A DNA stretch of 64,000 bases from Prevotella sp. AGR2160 (lineage in GTDB: Bacteria; Bacteroidota; Bacteroidia; Bacteroidales; Bacteroidaceae). The stretch covers positions 62,001 to 126,000 of the forward strand of contig NZ_AUJK01000006.1 in NCBI RefSeq assembly GCF_000424185.1, given 5' to 3'. The position numbers and the translations under genes are program-made. This document shows, in pieces, positions 15,681-25,078 of this stretch. Below the pieces are notes generated by a model. The model was not told the DNA's origin and did no database searches. It saw only the letters and a program-made list of their open reading frames with translations. Positions within the stretch are counted from its first letter, which is position 1. Each line of letters opens with the position of its first letter.

Positions 15681-18190
15681 TTTCTTCTTTGCATGATGAG
15701 TTGGAACATTTTACGGTAATTGCCGATATCCTTCGGGCGATAGGGATATTGCCGACGCTGGTCGTCACTGACATTTCCCTCATTGAAATAGAGACGGGCA
15801 TACTTCGGCTCCAGATCAAAGCTGTGCTGGAAAAAAGCCAGATACCATGGCACATGGAGACCGCGTACCTTTGCCTCCTCAATATCGTAGGCCTTTTCAG
15901 CTTCTTCGTAGCGTTTCAGAGAATCAGGATTACTCTGTTGGAGTTCAATAATCTGGAAATCTGTCAGTCGCTGGAAAGTACTGTTGCCGGTGAGCGATGG
16001 CTCCTGCCCGGCGGCATCACTCCACAGGATTCCCTTCAGATACCATTTCTTCGCACTGTTGTCGGGCATACGGTCCACGTATTCCTCTGCCTCCGCACGC
16101 GTCTTACCCAACTGGTTACGAAGTTCGGAATAGAGCACGGCCTTGTTGTCAGGACTGGAGTTGAGGACATAGTCATATGCAGCATTAAACTCCGGTGACT
16201 TGTTAACAGCGAAGAACTCCCTGACAAAGGTCACGAATTTCTCCACGCGTTCAACACGTGCATCCCCTGTCGCCTTTAACCGGTCGATGAGGAACTGTGC
16301 CGTATCCAACTTCTGATCCTGGAAATAAGTAATGGCCTGGTTGATCATCAGTGCCTTGCGGTTACGGATCATCCCCGTTGAGGCATCACGGGAATCGGTC
16401 TGGTTCAAGGAGAAATCAATGAAAGGCCGGAGAACGGAAGGGTCATAGATTCCTTTTCGGATGTTCAACAAGGCCTTCCGGTTGGCCACATAAGGAGCAA
16501 TTTTCAAGAGCCAATAGGCGGGCTGCCGGACAACATGCCGATAGGCGGTCTCCGTGAGTTGGTCTTGTTCGGCACTGTCTGTCAAGGCCTCGAAGAGATG
16601 GTAATAGTCGCCGTCGGAAAGGTCTCGGCGCCCCTTGACATAGTCATCACGATGACTCATATACTCCTCCACGGCTTCAGAAGCGTCCATGACATGGTCG
16701 ATCTCATACTGATAGGAACATTTCATGACACGCTCTGACTCCAGCACGGGAATGACAGCAGAACTGTAATAAGGGCGTTGGCGCACGACAGCATAAGTAC
16801 CCTCTTCGCCTTTGGAGGCGATGATGCTCCGAAGGTCAGCGGCCACGGCGGCAGAGTCCTTCTGTTCCAACGTTCCCGCGACATCCCCCCAGGTATAGAC
16901 CCGTACGGAGGGAGAAGGCAGGCGGACATAATCGGCATGATGCCCGAGGCGCTCCCGTAGCATACGTTGTGCCGTGGCGGCACGCTTTCGGGCCAGGATA
17001 AGGTTGAGATCGGAACGGCCATCAGGAGAGGCGGCACCCTCGATGCTGATCTGTGTCAGCCGGTCACCGTAGCTGCGCATCTCCTTCGTAAGATTGTTCA
17101 GTACGATATCATTCAAAGAGTCACGCGTCAACTGATCTGTTCCCACGACGAAACGTAACAACAGGTCACGAGGGACATCCCGGACCCTTGACTCGGCCTG
17201 ATCGTAGAACTCCGCCGTCAAGGGCAGTTCGGCAGCGGCGACCTTGAAATCAAGAAATTTAAAGGGGCGATAAGCCAGACAAGAGCCCGTGCCCTCGCCT
17301 CCGTTATCAAAAATCTTATGGGTATAATCCTCTACCGTGAGGAAATAAGAACATTTATAACTCTTGTCTTTATCGGGCTTACGGAAGACAACATTCGTAT
17401 CGAGTTGGAAGGGACGGTCATCACTTAACAGCGGCGTAGGATGATAGCCCACGGCGACAGGATCGTTCTTCAGATAGTCAAAGCCCATACGACGGTCCTG
17501 AAGGTCGTGATAGCGAAGCCCTTCATAGACCAGCGGTTTCAGGTAAGCAATGGTGTCATCGGTCTGACAGTCGACAACAACAGGCTGGGCCATCAAACGA
17601 CAATGGGTATTACAGATTCCTTTTTCCAGATAGGCATTGATATTGAAACTAACCTCATAACCGGTATCCGTGGAGGGGATCTTACGGAAGACGGGGATTT
17701 TCCGCTTCCCGTAGACATCCACCTCCGAGATCTCGATGGAAGCCACGCCATGCACGAGGACCCGATAGTCTGTCTGACCGGCCTTGACGGCTACCGCCTC
17801 CGCGCCGTCATCACCCAAGATCAAGACACCCATTCCATCTTCCACATGAACCGTAAAGGTTCCATTAGACCGGCTGTCTCTTAAGGCATGAGGCAGATGG
17901 GCTACGGCTTTCTCCAATGCGTTTCCACTCGTTCCCGGCTCATTATCTTTTTTGATGGCTGCCTTCAGCTGCTCGGCATAATCTGCTGCCATCTTGTAGG
18001 TATTCAGGACTTCATATTTCACTTGTCCGTATTTCGGTGCACTGTTCTTACCGAATGTTTTCTGAGAGACATAGAAATTCGCGTCAAACCGAGTGCTCTG
18101 CCCCCACGAGGACAGTGCACCCGACAGGATGAGAAAGCATGCCATCAGAGATGACAACGATATTTTTTTGCATACGCGTTCTATGTTCAT
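15677..18190 (-). CDS. Large OmpA-like-domain protein of the fimbrial locus
   Basis: The product is about 837 residues from the start at 18190; an adjacent ATG at 18193 is equally possible. A signal peptide ends near SSWGQ. The N-terminal half is beta-rich and Cys-containing (SIEISEVDVYGKRKIPVFRK, GICNTHCRLMAQPVVVDC). An OmpA-like peptidoglycan-binding motif follows at about residues 370-420 (LTQISIEGAASPDGR, then LARKRAATAQRMLRERLG). The C-terminal half is helical and TPR-like (NQAITYFQDQKLDTAQFLI, ...YDIEEAKVRGLHVPWYLAFF). Proteins of this layout accompany fimbrillin clusters in Bacteroidales and probably tie the fimbria base to peptidoglycan. It starts 10 bp after the DUF3575 gene and overlaps the next gene by 4 bp. 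Confidence 0.75.
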   Translation of the reverse strand: MNIERVCKKISLSSLMACFLILSGALSSWGQSTRFDANFYVSQKTFGKNSAPKYGQVKYEVLNTYKMAADYAEQLKAAIKKDNEPGTSGNALEKAVAHLPHALRDSRSNGTFTVHVEDGMGVLILGDDGAEAVAVKAGQTDYRVLVHGVASIEISEVDVYGKRKIPVFRKIPSTDTGYEVSFNINAYLEKGICNTHCRLMAQPVVVDCQTDDTIAYLKPLVYEGLRYHDLQDRRMGFDYLKNDPVAVGYHPTPLLSDDRPFQLDTNVVFRKPDKDKSYKCSYFLTVEDYTHKIFDNGGEGTGSCLAYRPFKFLDFKVAAAELPLTAEFYDQAESRVRDVPRDLLLRFVVGTDQLTRDSLNDIVLNNLTKEMRSYGDRLTQISIEGAASPDGRSDLNLILARKRAATAQRMLRERLGHHADYVRLPSPSVRVYTWGDVAGTLEQKDSAAVAADLRSIIASKGEEGTYAVVRQRPYYSSAVIPVLESERVMKCSYQYEIDHVMDASEAVEEYMSHRDDYVKGRRDLSDGDYYHLFEALTDSAEQDQLTETAYRHVVRQPAYWLLKIAPYVANRKALLNIRKGIYDPSVLRPFIDFSLNQTDSRDASTGMIRNRKALMINQAITYFQDQKLDTAQFLIDRLKATGDARVERVEKFVTFVREFFAVNKSPEFNAAYDYVLNSSPDNKAVLYSELRNQLGKTRAEAEEYVDRMPDNSAKKWYLKGILWSDAAGQEPSLTGNSTFQRLTDFQIIELQQSNPDSLKRYEEAEKAYDIEEAKVRGLHVPWYLAFFQHSFDLEPKYARLYFNEGNVSDDQRRQYPYRPKDIGNYRKMFQLIMQRRK

Positions 18191-18200
18191 CATATCTTTT

Positions 18201-18755
18201 CTATCTAATAATGTAAGAGAGGGTAATACCAAAATCTACGGGCAACAGCCAAGAACCTTTGGCGTTGGCCACAACCTTCCCGTCCACGGTATAGTCATCG
18301 TAATTGTCGCCTTCGAAATACTCTTTCTGCTTATAGGTCAAGAAGCCGAAACCGCTATGGAAGTCGATATTAACCCGTTTGCTGAGATTGAGGACATATC
18401 CCAGGAGCATGCCACCACCAATAGCATTTCCATCATAATATTTTCTTTTGATTTTCAAGTCATAGACAACCGCCATTCCGCCAACACCGACATAGAGGCC
18501 ATGGAGCGGACGTCCGGAGAGATAATATTTCCATTCGGGACGGATACCCCAGAGATGTCCTCCGTCAGTCAGCATGGGCTGCCGACCATAGAAACCATTG
18601 ATTCCCACCGTCGTGCGGTTGCCTGTCGTCATCTCGATGCCGAGGTTGGGCACCTTTCCGGCATCGAGAAGGAGGTTGTTGCTGACGGTGATCATCTGAG
18701 CCTCTACGGTAGAGGCACAGAGCACCGTCAGTATACTGAGCATGATTTTCTTCAT
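18201..18755 (-). CDS. DUF3575 outer-membrane protein
   Basis: The 184-residue product has a signal peptide (cleaved near VEAQ, residue 19-20). An eight-stranded-barrel-like DUF3575 sequence follows: ITVSNNLLLDAGKVPNLGIE, WGIRPEWKYYLSGRPLHGLY, VGGMAVVYDLKIKRKYYDG, GGGMLLGYVLNLSKRVNIDF, ending DFGITLSYIIR. DUF3575 proteins are regular members of Bacteroidales fimbria loci, with proposed outer-membrane roles. It is spaced 4 bp after the fimbrillin gene and 10 bp before the OmpA-like gene. Confidence 0.85.
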   Translation of the reverse strand: MKKIMLSILTVLCASTVEAQMITVSNNLLLDAGKVPNLGIEMTTGNRTTVGINGFYGRQPMLTDGGHLWGIRPEWKYYLSGRPLHGLYVGVGGMAVVYDLKIKRKYYDGNAIGGGMLLGYVLNLSKRVNIDFHSGFGFLTYKQKEYFEGDNYDDYTVDGKVVANAKGSWLLPVDFGITLSYIIR

Positions 18756-18759
18756 ACGC

Positions 18760-19932
18760 TTAATTCACTTCACCGATCGTCTGCTTGAACGCTGAGTCAT
18801 CAATGACCCACTGCTCCAAACGGCCTTCCAGTATGATCTTCTTCAGCGCATAGACGGTCAACTTGATGTCGTAGGAATGGCCGGCCTGGAATTTCTTACC
18901 ATCAGCAAGGACCACGGGAACGGATATCGGCTGTACGATGTCCGTCTTACCTCCCAGGGTATCCAGCAGAGTGACGGTGAGGCCATAGTTATGGCCGTCC
19001 TCGGGGACAGGCACGATGAAAGCTCCGTCAATATCGGAGTAACTGCCGTCGGCTTTCGGATAATAGGCAGAATCGACCTTCGCATCCTTACTGTCGTGAA
19101 GGAAGTAACTCTGAGTAGTGTCGATCTGACTCACCACCGTACCTTGGAGACTATGATCGCCCTTGTCGGCGATATCCGTTACCACGGAGTCGGCGACACC
19201 CGTGAGTTGGATACGCTTAATAGCGATCTTCGTAGCCGGGACGTAGCTCTGCGTCAGGGAGTCGAAACCCGCCTTATAAGAGAAGGTGAGCCGCATGAAG
19301 AGGTGCTTGAAATCGATCTGTGCCACGCCTTTTGTCTTCGGGTGCTCACGGAAGTATTTAGCACTGTAAGCGTCAGCATTCACCGTATCTTCGGCAGCTC
19401 CCCAGAGGAAGTCGGTATGTCCGTCAACCTTCGTGCGTGCCAGGACGCGGTTGGCCTGATGCGACAGCACGTCAGCCTTCGGGAAGATACCATAGAAGGC
19501 ATAGGCATGGGCATTACCCGTAGGATAATAATAGGTCTCACCCTCGGCCCAGTTGATGGCCGTATAGAGTTTGTCGTCACTTCCCGTCTTCATCACGGCA
19601 TTGGCAGCGATATTGTCAAGCCACACGGAGTAGGAATTGTCAGACAGGTCATTCCAATAGATCGGGAACGTCTTTCCGTTCTCCATCTGTTTCGTAGCCA
19701 GACAGAAGATACGGAGTCCGTTGACCTCGAAATTTCCGGAGTCATCACTCTCGATGCTCGCACGCGTGTCCACGTGGGGTGCCTCCGCGATGGAAGACAG
19801 CACCACAGGGACATCACTGGCCTTGAAATCGGCCTGTGATGACGGGCGGTCAGAGAGGGTGTCGTCCGAAGAACAGCCCGCCAGGGCTATGGTCATGGCG
19901 GCTGTCATTAGGATCAATACATTCTTCCACAT
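18760..19932 (-). CDS. Fimbrillin-family lipoprotein (third of three)
   Basis: The 390-residue product has a lipoprotein signal and lipobox Cys20 (IALAGCSS). It is followed by a Mfa/FimA-type double beta-sandwich: an N-terminal domain with FEVNGLRIFCLATKQMENGK, and the conserved ...FKHLFMRLTFSYKAG stretch typical of fimbrillin-like (Mfa_like_1) proteins. The C-terminal domain includes AGHSYDIKLTVYALKKIILE and EQWVIDDS. An upstream-extended frame to 20043 overlaps the preceding fimbrillin gene and lacks a signal, so ATG 19932 is chosen (13-bp gap). It may be a minor or tip subunit. Processing by lipoprotein export and an Arg-gingipain-like protease is known for related fimbrillins but not shown here. 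Confidence 0.85.
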   Translation of the reverse strand: MWKNVLILMTAAMTIALAGCSSDDTLSDRPSSQADFKASDVPVVLSSIAEAPHVDTRASIESDDSGNFEVNGLRIFCLATKQMENGKTFPIYWNDLSDNSYSVWLDNIAANAVMKTGSDDKLYTAINWAEGETYYYPTGNAHAYAFYGIFPKADVLSHQANRVLARTKVDGHTDFLWGAAEDTVNADAYSAKYFREHPKTKGVAQIDFKHLFMRLTFSYKAGFDSLTQSYVPATKIAIKRIQLTGVADSVVTDIADKGDHSLQGTVVSQIDTTQSYFLHDSKDAKVDSAYYPKADGSYSDIDGAFIVPVPEDGHNYGLTVTLLDTLGGKTDIVQPISVPVVLADGKKFQAGHSYDIKLTVYALKKIILEGRLEQWVIDDSAFKQTIGEVN

Positions 19933-19945
19933 AGACAAATTCTTT

Positions 19946-21226
19946 TTATTCAAGGTCGAGATCAATATCCTCACCTTCGATCCATGCGCCGAGCTTCGTG
20001 ACGACATCGATCTTCTCAAGGCCATGGAGCGTGATATAGACATTGTAGGACACGCCCTTCACAAACTTCTGAGAGGGATCGGAACGATGGATCGTTGCCG
20101 GGACAATAACTGTCTTCCAATCATATTCAGCAGCATGAGCCGTACCATCGGCATCCGTATAGGCCCCACGCGTCATGACATATTGCTTGATAGCGACAAA
20201 GATATTATAAGACTCCTGGGGAGCCACCAGAAGAGCCTCGCCGACATTTACGGTATCCGACTGGTTCGTTGTAGAGTTCCACTTAGGGCTAACAGGGGTC
20301 AGATCCACCAACTGCTGGTTACGCATGACCTTACCATCCACAACGGGACGCTGCTTCAGGCAAAGGGAATCGGAGTCCTTCGTCGTGAAAAGGGCTAAGT
20401 TGCTGCTCTGCGTATAGTCGGTATAATCATTATAAGCAATAATCAGATTACCTTTGTTCTTAGATCTTACGGCGATACCCGTGACCTGTACGCCATTGAC
20501 CGGATCGGCGGTAAGGGAATCAGCGGCCTTGATATGGAATTTCAGACGGGTGAGCTGATGGTTGAAGGTCATGATCGGCTGGACACCATCGGGCACGAGA
20601 TCATTCTTCCGGCGGGCGGAGAAAGCGGAATAGTAACGGTTGCTGTTGCTGCCCTGGTCATCCATCAATGCCTTCTGTGCCGGCGTCAGCTCGGCCTTGG
20701 CGGTCATCAGATCCTGAGAGCCGTCAATCTGGAAGGGAAGTACCATATAGTTGCCATAGGTGTTATCGATGGCAGGGGCACCCGTGGCGGCATCGTCTGC
20801 ATAATAGCCCCAGAAATCATAATTACCTAAGACCGGATAATATTTCACGTAGTGATCGGAACGTGTGGCCAGACCGGAGTCAACAGCCTCGGGGGTGTTC
20901 ATCGATGCCCATTCATAGATAGGCTCCGTGGTGGCGTTGCCGTTAGCGTCAAGCTCCTTGGCATACGTGAGTTTTCCTTTATCCATCATGGCGATATGAA
21001 CGACCTCACCGGCCCAAACATTGTTGGTGCCCTCTATATCGCCAACCGTACCTACGGCACGGGAGGAGGAGACGGACTTGGTGACCACCTTCGGCATGCT
21101 CAGGTTGAGGTTAATCTGCGCACGATCCTGAGACTCAGGGATAGGTGTAGTAGTGGAATCATCACTCGTAGAGCACGCTGTCAACAATACTGCTGCGGAG
21201 AAAAGGAATAAAAATCCGTGTTTCAT
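19946..21226 (-). CDS. Fimbrillin-family lipoprotein (second of three)
   Basis: The 426-residue product has lipobox Cys18 (LLTACSTSDD) followed by a Thr/Ser linker. The fimbrillin-like domain includes NNVWAGEVVHIAMMDKGKLT, VKYYPVLGNYDFWGYYADD, the family core FNHQLTRLKFHIKAADSLT and, near the end, KGVSYNVYITLHGLEKIDVV then KLGAWIEGEDIDLDLE. It is about 36 residues longer than the third fimbrillin and shares its architecture, so both probably belong to one paralogous set. It could be a shaft subunit or a cap; sequence alone does not tell. The gap to the first fimbrillin gene is 43 bp. Confidence 0.85.
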   Translation of the reverse strand: MKHGFLFLFSAAVLLTACSTSDDSTTTPIPESQDRAQINLNLSMPKVVTKSVSSSRAVGTVGDIEGTNNVWAGEVVHIAMMDKGKLTYAKELDANGNATTEPIYEWASMNTPEAVDSGLATRSDHYVKYYPVLGNYDFWGYYADDAATGAPAIDNTYGNYMVLPFQIDGSQDLMTAKAELTPAQKALMDDQGSNSNRYYSAFSARRKNDLVPDGVQPIMTFNHQLTRLKFHIKAADSLTADPVNGVQVTGIAVRSKNKGNLIIAYNDYTDYTQSSNLALFTTKDSDSLCLKQRPVVDGKVMRNQQLVDLTPVSPKWNSTTNQSDTVNVGEALLVAPQESYNIFVAIKQYVMTRGAYTDADGTAHAAEYDWKTVIVPATIHRSDPSQKFVKGVSYNVYITLHGLEKIDVVTKLGAWIEGEDIDLDLE

Positions 21227-21269
21227 AACTGTAAATGTTTAGTTATTGATAATATGTTTGATATTTCTG

Positions 21270-22649
21270 TTATTTCGTGTAGTCCTCGTCATTGATGTCA
21301 ATGGTCTCGTCGCTCTCCTTCCAGGCACCGGCATCAACGGCAACGCGTATCTGTTTTAAGCCATAGACGGCAAACTTCACGACATATTCGTAGCCAGCCT
21401 TGAAGATATACGACTTACTGGCAGCGTCATAGCTGATGGCGTCATGAGGGGCCTCAATGGAGAAATCCTGACGGATGAGCTCGTTGTAGTCCTTCGGCAA
21501 CGGTCCGCTGGCGTCGGTCTTCTTCACGTTATATTCGAGATGGAGCGTATATTTTGCCCCCGGGAGAAGCATGATACTCTCACCGATACGCGTGCTCGCA
21601 CGATCGGCCAGGGAGATGTTACTCATGGAGTCTGCCCAGTGGACCTGGTAGACTTGATCACTTCCTGCCACCGCTCCCGGTGTGACACCATCGGCGGAGG
21701 ACTCCCGCAACACCAGGTCCGCAGTACTATCCACGGCCTGAAGCCCCACCTGCGACACATCGGAGGCGGCGACGACAAGACGGCCCTGGTTGGGTCCCGT
21801 GACGGAGACCTTGCGGATCGTCACCTCGTCGGCCGTGGAGTCGCCTGGGACGGCATAGAACTTCAGTTTCGTCAGCACATGCTTCAGATCAAAGATCGGA
21901 TAGACATCATACCGGCCGGAGTAAGCACTGTAGCCCCCGATATTCACGATTTTGCTCTTCACCTCATCGGAAAGATTCAACGACTTATAACGATCGGCCA
22001 AGACATCAAAGGTGAGATCGGGAGCCATGCCAACCATGATATCCTGCGAGCCGTCGACCTTCAGGTCATAATAGATCTCCGATGATGAACGGTGATAAGT
22101 GGCTGTTGTAGGCTGGAAGTCGTCAAGATAGTAAGCAAAGAAATGATAGGGCACCTCCTGGTATTTCTTGCTATAATAGAGGTTGACGGTCTTCGTCGTG
22201 TCACTGTTATCCACGAAATACATCATACCCGTGGAGTCATTCTCCAACCGGGCGCTATGTCCGAAGAGGGTCGTGCCTCCATCGATCAGGCAATCGCCAT
22301 GATCGCCGTCAGAGGACATCGTGGCTGCCAAGGAGGCATCACTCGTCAGCCCTCCCTGAGTATAGCGGGCAGACCGGAAAGCGAAGACATGGAAGAGACT
22401 ATGCGTTGCTTTCATATCCATCGTCTCTTCATGGAAAGAGCCGGTGCCACGGGATGCTGCACCCGTGGTAATGGTAGAGAAGAGATCCTGTGGTTTCAAG
22501 GCCACCGTGATCGGCGTGACATATTCCTGCTCCTGATTGCCGTTGGTTTCCGTATACTCCAAACCGGGATAGGCATTCGTACAGGCAGCCAACAGGAATG
22601 TCAGTAGCCCACTAAACAGACGATATCGTTTCAATAGTTTTCTCACCAT
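21270..22649 (-). CDS. Fimbrillin-family lipoprotein (first of three)
   Basis: The 459-residue product has lipobox Cys23 (FLLAACTNA). The fimbrillin-like fold follows, with SLFHVFAFRSARYTQGGLTS, YHFFAYYLDDFQPTT, the core FDLKHVLTKLKFYAVPGD and a C-terminal FKAGYEYVVKFAVYGLKQIR then VDAGAWKESDETIDIND. It is the longest of the three paralogues. Its start directly abuts the stop of the DUF5119 gene (next base), indicating tight coupling. Three different fimbrillins in tandem suggest a heteropolymeric fimbria. Confidence 0.85.
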   Translation of the reverse strand: MVRKLLKRYRLFSGLLTFLLAACTNAYPGLEYTETNGNQEQEYVTPITVALKPQDLFSTITTGAASRGTGSFHEETMDMKATHSLFHVFAFRSARYTQGGLTSDASLAATMSSDGDHGDCLIDGGTTLFGHSARLENDSTGMMYFVDNSDTTKTVNLYYSKKYQEVPYHFFAYYLDDFQPTTATYHRSSSEIYYDLKVDGSQDIMVGMAPDLTFDVLADRYKSLNLSDEVKSKIVNIGGYSAYSGRYDVYPIFDLKHVLTKLKFYAVPGDSTADEVTIRKVSVTGPNQGRLVVAASDVSQVGLQAVDSTADLVLRESSADGVTPGAVAGSDQVYQVHWADSMSNISLADRASTRIGESIMLLPGAKYTLHLEYNVKKTDASGPLPKDYNELIRQDFSIEAPHDAISYDAASKSYIFKAGYEYVVKFAVYGLKQIRVAVDAGAWKESDETIDINDEDYTK

Positions 22650-23828
22650 TTATAATTCTACAATTACTTCACTACCCTCCGGAACCCAATAATCGATACC
22701 CCAATCATCAGATCCTACCTTCAGGATATTCTCGCCATCGATCTCCAGAGGCGTAGCAATAGCCAATGTACCTGATTTGGCCAGTTGACGAACTTTGGAC
22801 TCATCATCACTATACTCCAGCAGGCCGGAATCACGGAGCGTGTGATAGAGGTTGATTTTACCCTGAACACGATGGAGGGACTCTTGGCCGTCTTTCCGCA
22901 CGGTAGTATAGAGGATGACCTGCAAAATACCCGGTCCTGAGGGGATATCAGCCTGACTGCCGGAAATAATTCCCGTAACATCAAAAGCTGTGGAACAGTG
23001 AATGTCGCCTGTTCCGAAATCATCAGTACCGTCCATCTGCATGACGGAGGCTATCTTATAGGTCTTATGGGTGTCCATCCAACCGGTATAGAGCTGGTAA
23101 GCGGCCGGAACACCCGCCAGATCAACCTTCACGGAATCAATACGGAAAGAGAGGGCACCAGCATTCGAGGCGGCCACTTTCCGGATGTCAAAAGACAGCA
23201 TGACATGCTGGGTTACCGGAGAAGGATGAAAAGTCAATTGATTATTCCCCTCATGAAACTTCACGATCTCCAGAGTATCATAAGCCATCATCTCGGGTGT
23301 CGTCAGCACATAGTCGGTATAGGCATTATAATCCTTCCAAGTACCCAGAATTTTCTTCACCGAATCACTTGTCGCCGGATAGGCACGATAGTTCAGTCCG
23401 AGTGAGTTGAAATTCCAACGGCTGTGTTCCACATTGCCGATGCTGTCGAGATTGGAATAGTCGAAAATCTTATCGTTCTTACTAAATGTCAGCAATTTAT
23501 AAGTACCACTGCTCATTTGAAAGGAGCTCAGACTGTCGGGATGGGCCTGATCAAGACTGTCGGCAAAAAGATCCGGCGCGCCAAGCAAGAAACTCCCCAA
23601 GCCGGACTTCACATCTTCCTGCATCTCGTACTTCTTGACATTGATGACCCGCTCTGCAAGGATCAACATCGTATCCGGATGAGAGTAAGGATAAGAGCTA
23701 AAGTCATAGTTCATCGTCACCTTCGTCAGATGGGGATGGACAGGCTGTTCACAGAGTTCTATGTCGGTCTGGCAAGAGGTTGTGCAGACGATCAGAACAA
23801 ATATCAACAAATGTATATAATATCTCAT
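22650..23828 (-). CDS. DUF5119 lipoprotein, probable fimbria anchor/assembly protein
   Basis: The 392-residue product has lipobox Cys19 (VCTTSCQTDIELCEQPVHPH), a start characteristic of DUF5119 proteins that precede fimbrillins in Bacteroidales. The body is beta-rich (TKVTMNYDFSSYPYSHPDTM, LLTFSKNDKIFDYSNLDSIG, HVMLSFDIRKVAASNAGALS) and ends DYWVPEGSEVIVEL. By position it corresponds to the FimB/Mfa2-type anchor genes of better known fimbriae, but homology to those is not obvious. It overlaps the upstream DUF3575 gene by 4 bp. Confidence 0.82.
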   Translation of the reverse strand: MRYYIHLLIFVLIVCTTSCQTDIELCEQPVHPHLTKVTMNYDFSSYPYSHPDTMLILAERVINVKKYEMQEDVKSGLGSFLLGAPDLFADSLDQAHPDSLSSFQMSSGTYKLLTFSKNDKIFDYSNLDSIGNVEHSRWNFNSLGLNYRAYPATSDSVKKILGTWKDYNAYTDYVLTTPEMMAYDTLEIVKFHEGNNQLTFHPSPVTQHVMLSFDIRKVAASNAGALSFRIDSVKVDLAGVPAAYQLYTGWMDTHKTYKIASVMQMDGTDDFGTGDIHCSTAFDVTGIISGSQADIPSGPGILQVILYTTVRKDGQESLHRVQGKINLYHTLRDSGLLEYSDDESKVRQLAKSGTLAIATPLEIDGENILKVGSDDWGIDYWVPEGSEVIVEL

Positions 23829-24802
23829 CGCTCTTCCTCCTTCTTCTTGTTTCTCGCCTTCCCTTCCGGTTTTTCGGCAACTTTATGTTCTGCCTTAACA
23901 GACTTCTTTGAAACAGCCTTTAAAGGTTCTGACATACCTACGAAGGTGACTCCCGTCGACGGTGCCGCTGTCATGGCATGACTGATAGAGTCATAGTAAT
24001 GCTCGAAATCATCAAAGATCTGACGATACACACTGTCACGGTAGTGGCGCTCAAAACGACGATTTTTTCGGAGAAGATTGATGGAGTCCTTCGCCTCCGC
24101 ATAAGCAAGGTCAACGTCATAACGACGACGGTACAATTCCGGAAGGGTATGTCTGCCCATGCGGAAGATAATTCCCGCACGCACATCCGCCAGCACGGGA
24201 TATTTCAACCAATGCCATGAGCCACGTTCATCAACAGGATAGCAATCACTCTCCGTGTCATGATGATAACGGTCCTTCTGCACATAGCAAGCGCCAACAC
24301 TCAGTCCTAAATCAAAATCAATACTGTTACCATTCGGATAGACATACAGAGAGCGCTGGAATCCGCCCGTGAGTCCCGGCACCATAGCCTTACCCTGAAT
24401 GCCATGACGAGATCCGAAGAGATAGGAGAAAGTGGAATATTGAACAAATAATCCCCGATATAAGGTCCATTTGGGATGCTTTACGGGCCGCCAGTAATTT
24501 CTCACTTCCAGACGGGCCGCACTGTGGTTGAAGACGATACCCGGAGTAAACGAATGATGGGTCCGCCATTTATTCATATAGTCGGCCCCCACCGTCCATC
24601 GGCTCCAGTTCTTACCTCCCAAGTTCCATTCCATACCAATATTTGGTGAGGCCAGAACCCAATAGAATAAATTTGTTCGAAATGCAAGTCGGTCACGGAA
24701 GGATAGCGTATCCACTTCCCTTCGTAGCTCCGGGGTTTGGGCCTTCACGGAGGTACCCAACAACCAGAGGCAAGCGCCTAAGAAAAAAAATATTTTTTTC
24801 AA
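23825..24802 (-). CDS. DUF3575 outer-membrane protein, first gene of the fimbrial operon
   Basis: The 325-residue product has a signal peptide (cleaved near VKAQ, residue 21). A DUF3575 barrel follows: LAFRTNLFYWVLASPNIGME, WSRWTVGADYMNKW, YWRPVKHPKWTLYRGLFVQY, then FDLGLSVGACYVQKD. The C-terminal extension is helical and very basic (about residues 230-325, ending EGKARNKKKEEER), absent from the shorter DUF3575 paralogue at 18201. It heads the nine-gene reverse operon. A TAATTTTG box at 24999-24992 would give a leader of about 190 nt. Confidence 0.83.
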   Translation of the reverse strand: MKKIFFFLGACLWLLGTSVKAQTPELRREVDTLSFRDRLAFRTNLFYWVLASPNIGMEWNLGGKNWSRWTVGADYMNKWRTHHSFTPGIVFNHSAARLEVRNYWRPVKHPKWTLYRGLFVQYSTFSYLFGSRHGIQGKAMVPGLTGGFQRSLYVYPNGNSIDFDLGLSVGACYVQKDRYHHDTESDCYPVDERGSWHWLKYPVLADVRAGIIFRMGRHTLPELYRRRYDVDLAYAEAKDSINLLRKNRRFERHYRDSVYRQIFDDFEHYYDSISHAMTAAPSTGVTFVGMSEPLKAVSKKSVKAEHKVAEKPEGKARNKKKEEER

Positions 24803-25078
24803 TTCGGTTTTATCTCTCCCTTACCAACAGGAAGTATTTATCCATCTGTAGACGGGACACTGTTAATATTAAGCCAAAAGGGAAAGAGCCGTCCTACTAC
24901 TTTCAACAGCTATGGGTCATAGTGCCGAATGGCAGATGTGGTGTATTTCCCGGACACAGAAGTCTATGCAGAAACCTCTATATATGCTGTGCAAAATTAA
25001 GAAATTTTCATTATACATGATCTGTTTTCCATGTTAATCAAAGTTAACGGAACAGCTTTTCCCCGGGAGAAAGACGTC
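24803..25078 (-). promoter_or_regulatory. Upstream region of the fimbrial operon
   Basis: 276 bp without a gene. Best -7 candidate on the reverse strand is TAATTTTG (24999-24992) with no TTTG at standard -33 spacing. GTTAA-N6-TTAAC (about 25034-25049) is a small palindrome upstream of it. I found no invertible promoter repeats, no recombinase gene and no homopolymer long enough to suggest phase variation. The pstA-like gene ends at 25079 in the same direction, so read-through is possible. Confidence 0.4.

Noticed and set aside
24803-25078. Invertible promoter controlling the fimbrial operon
   Set aside because: No inverted repeats flanking a promoter and no recombinase gene were found.
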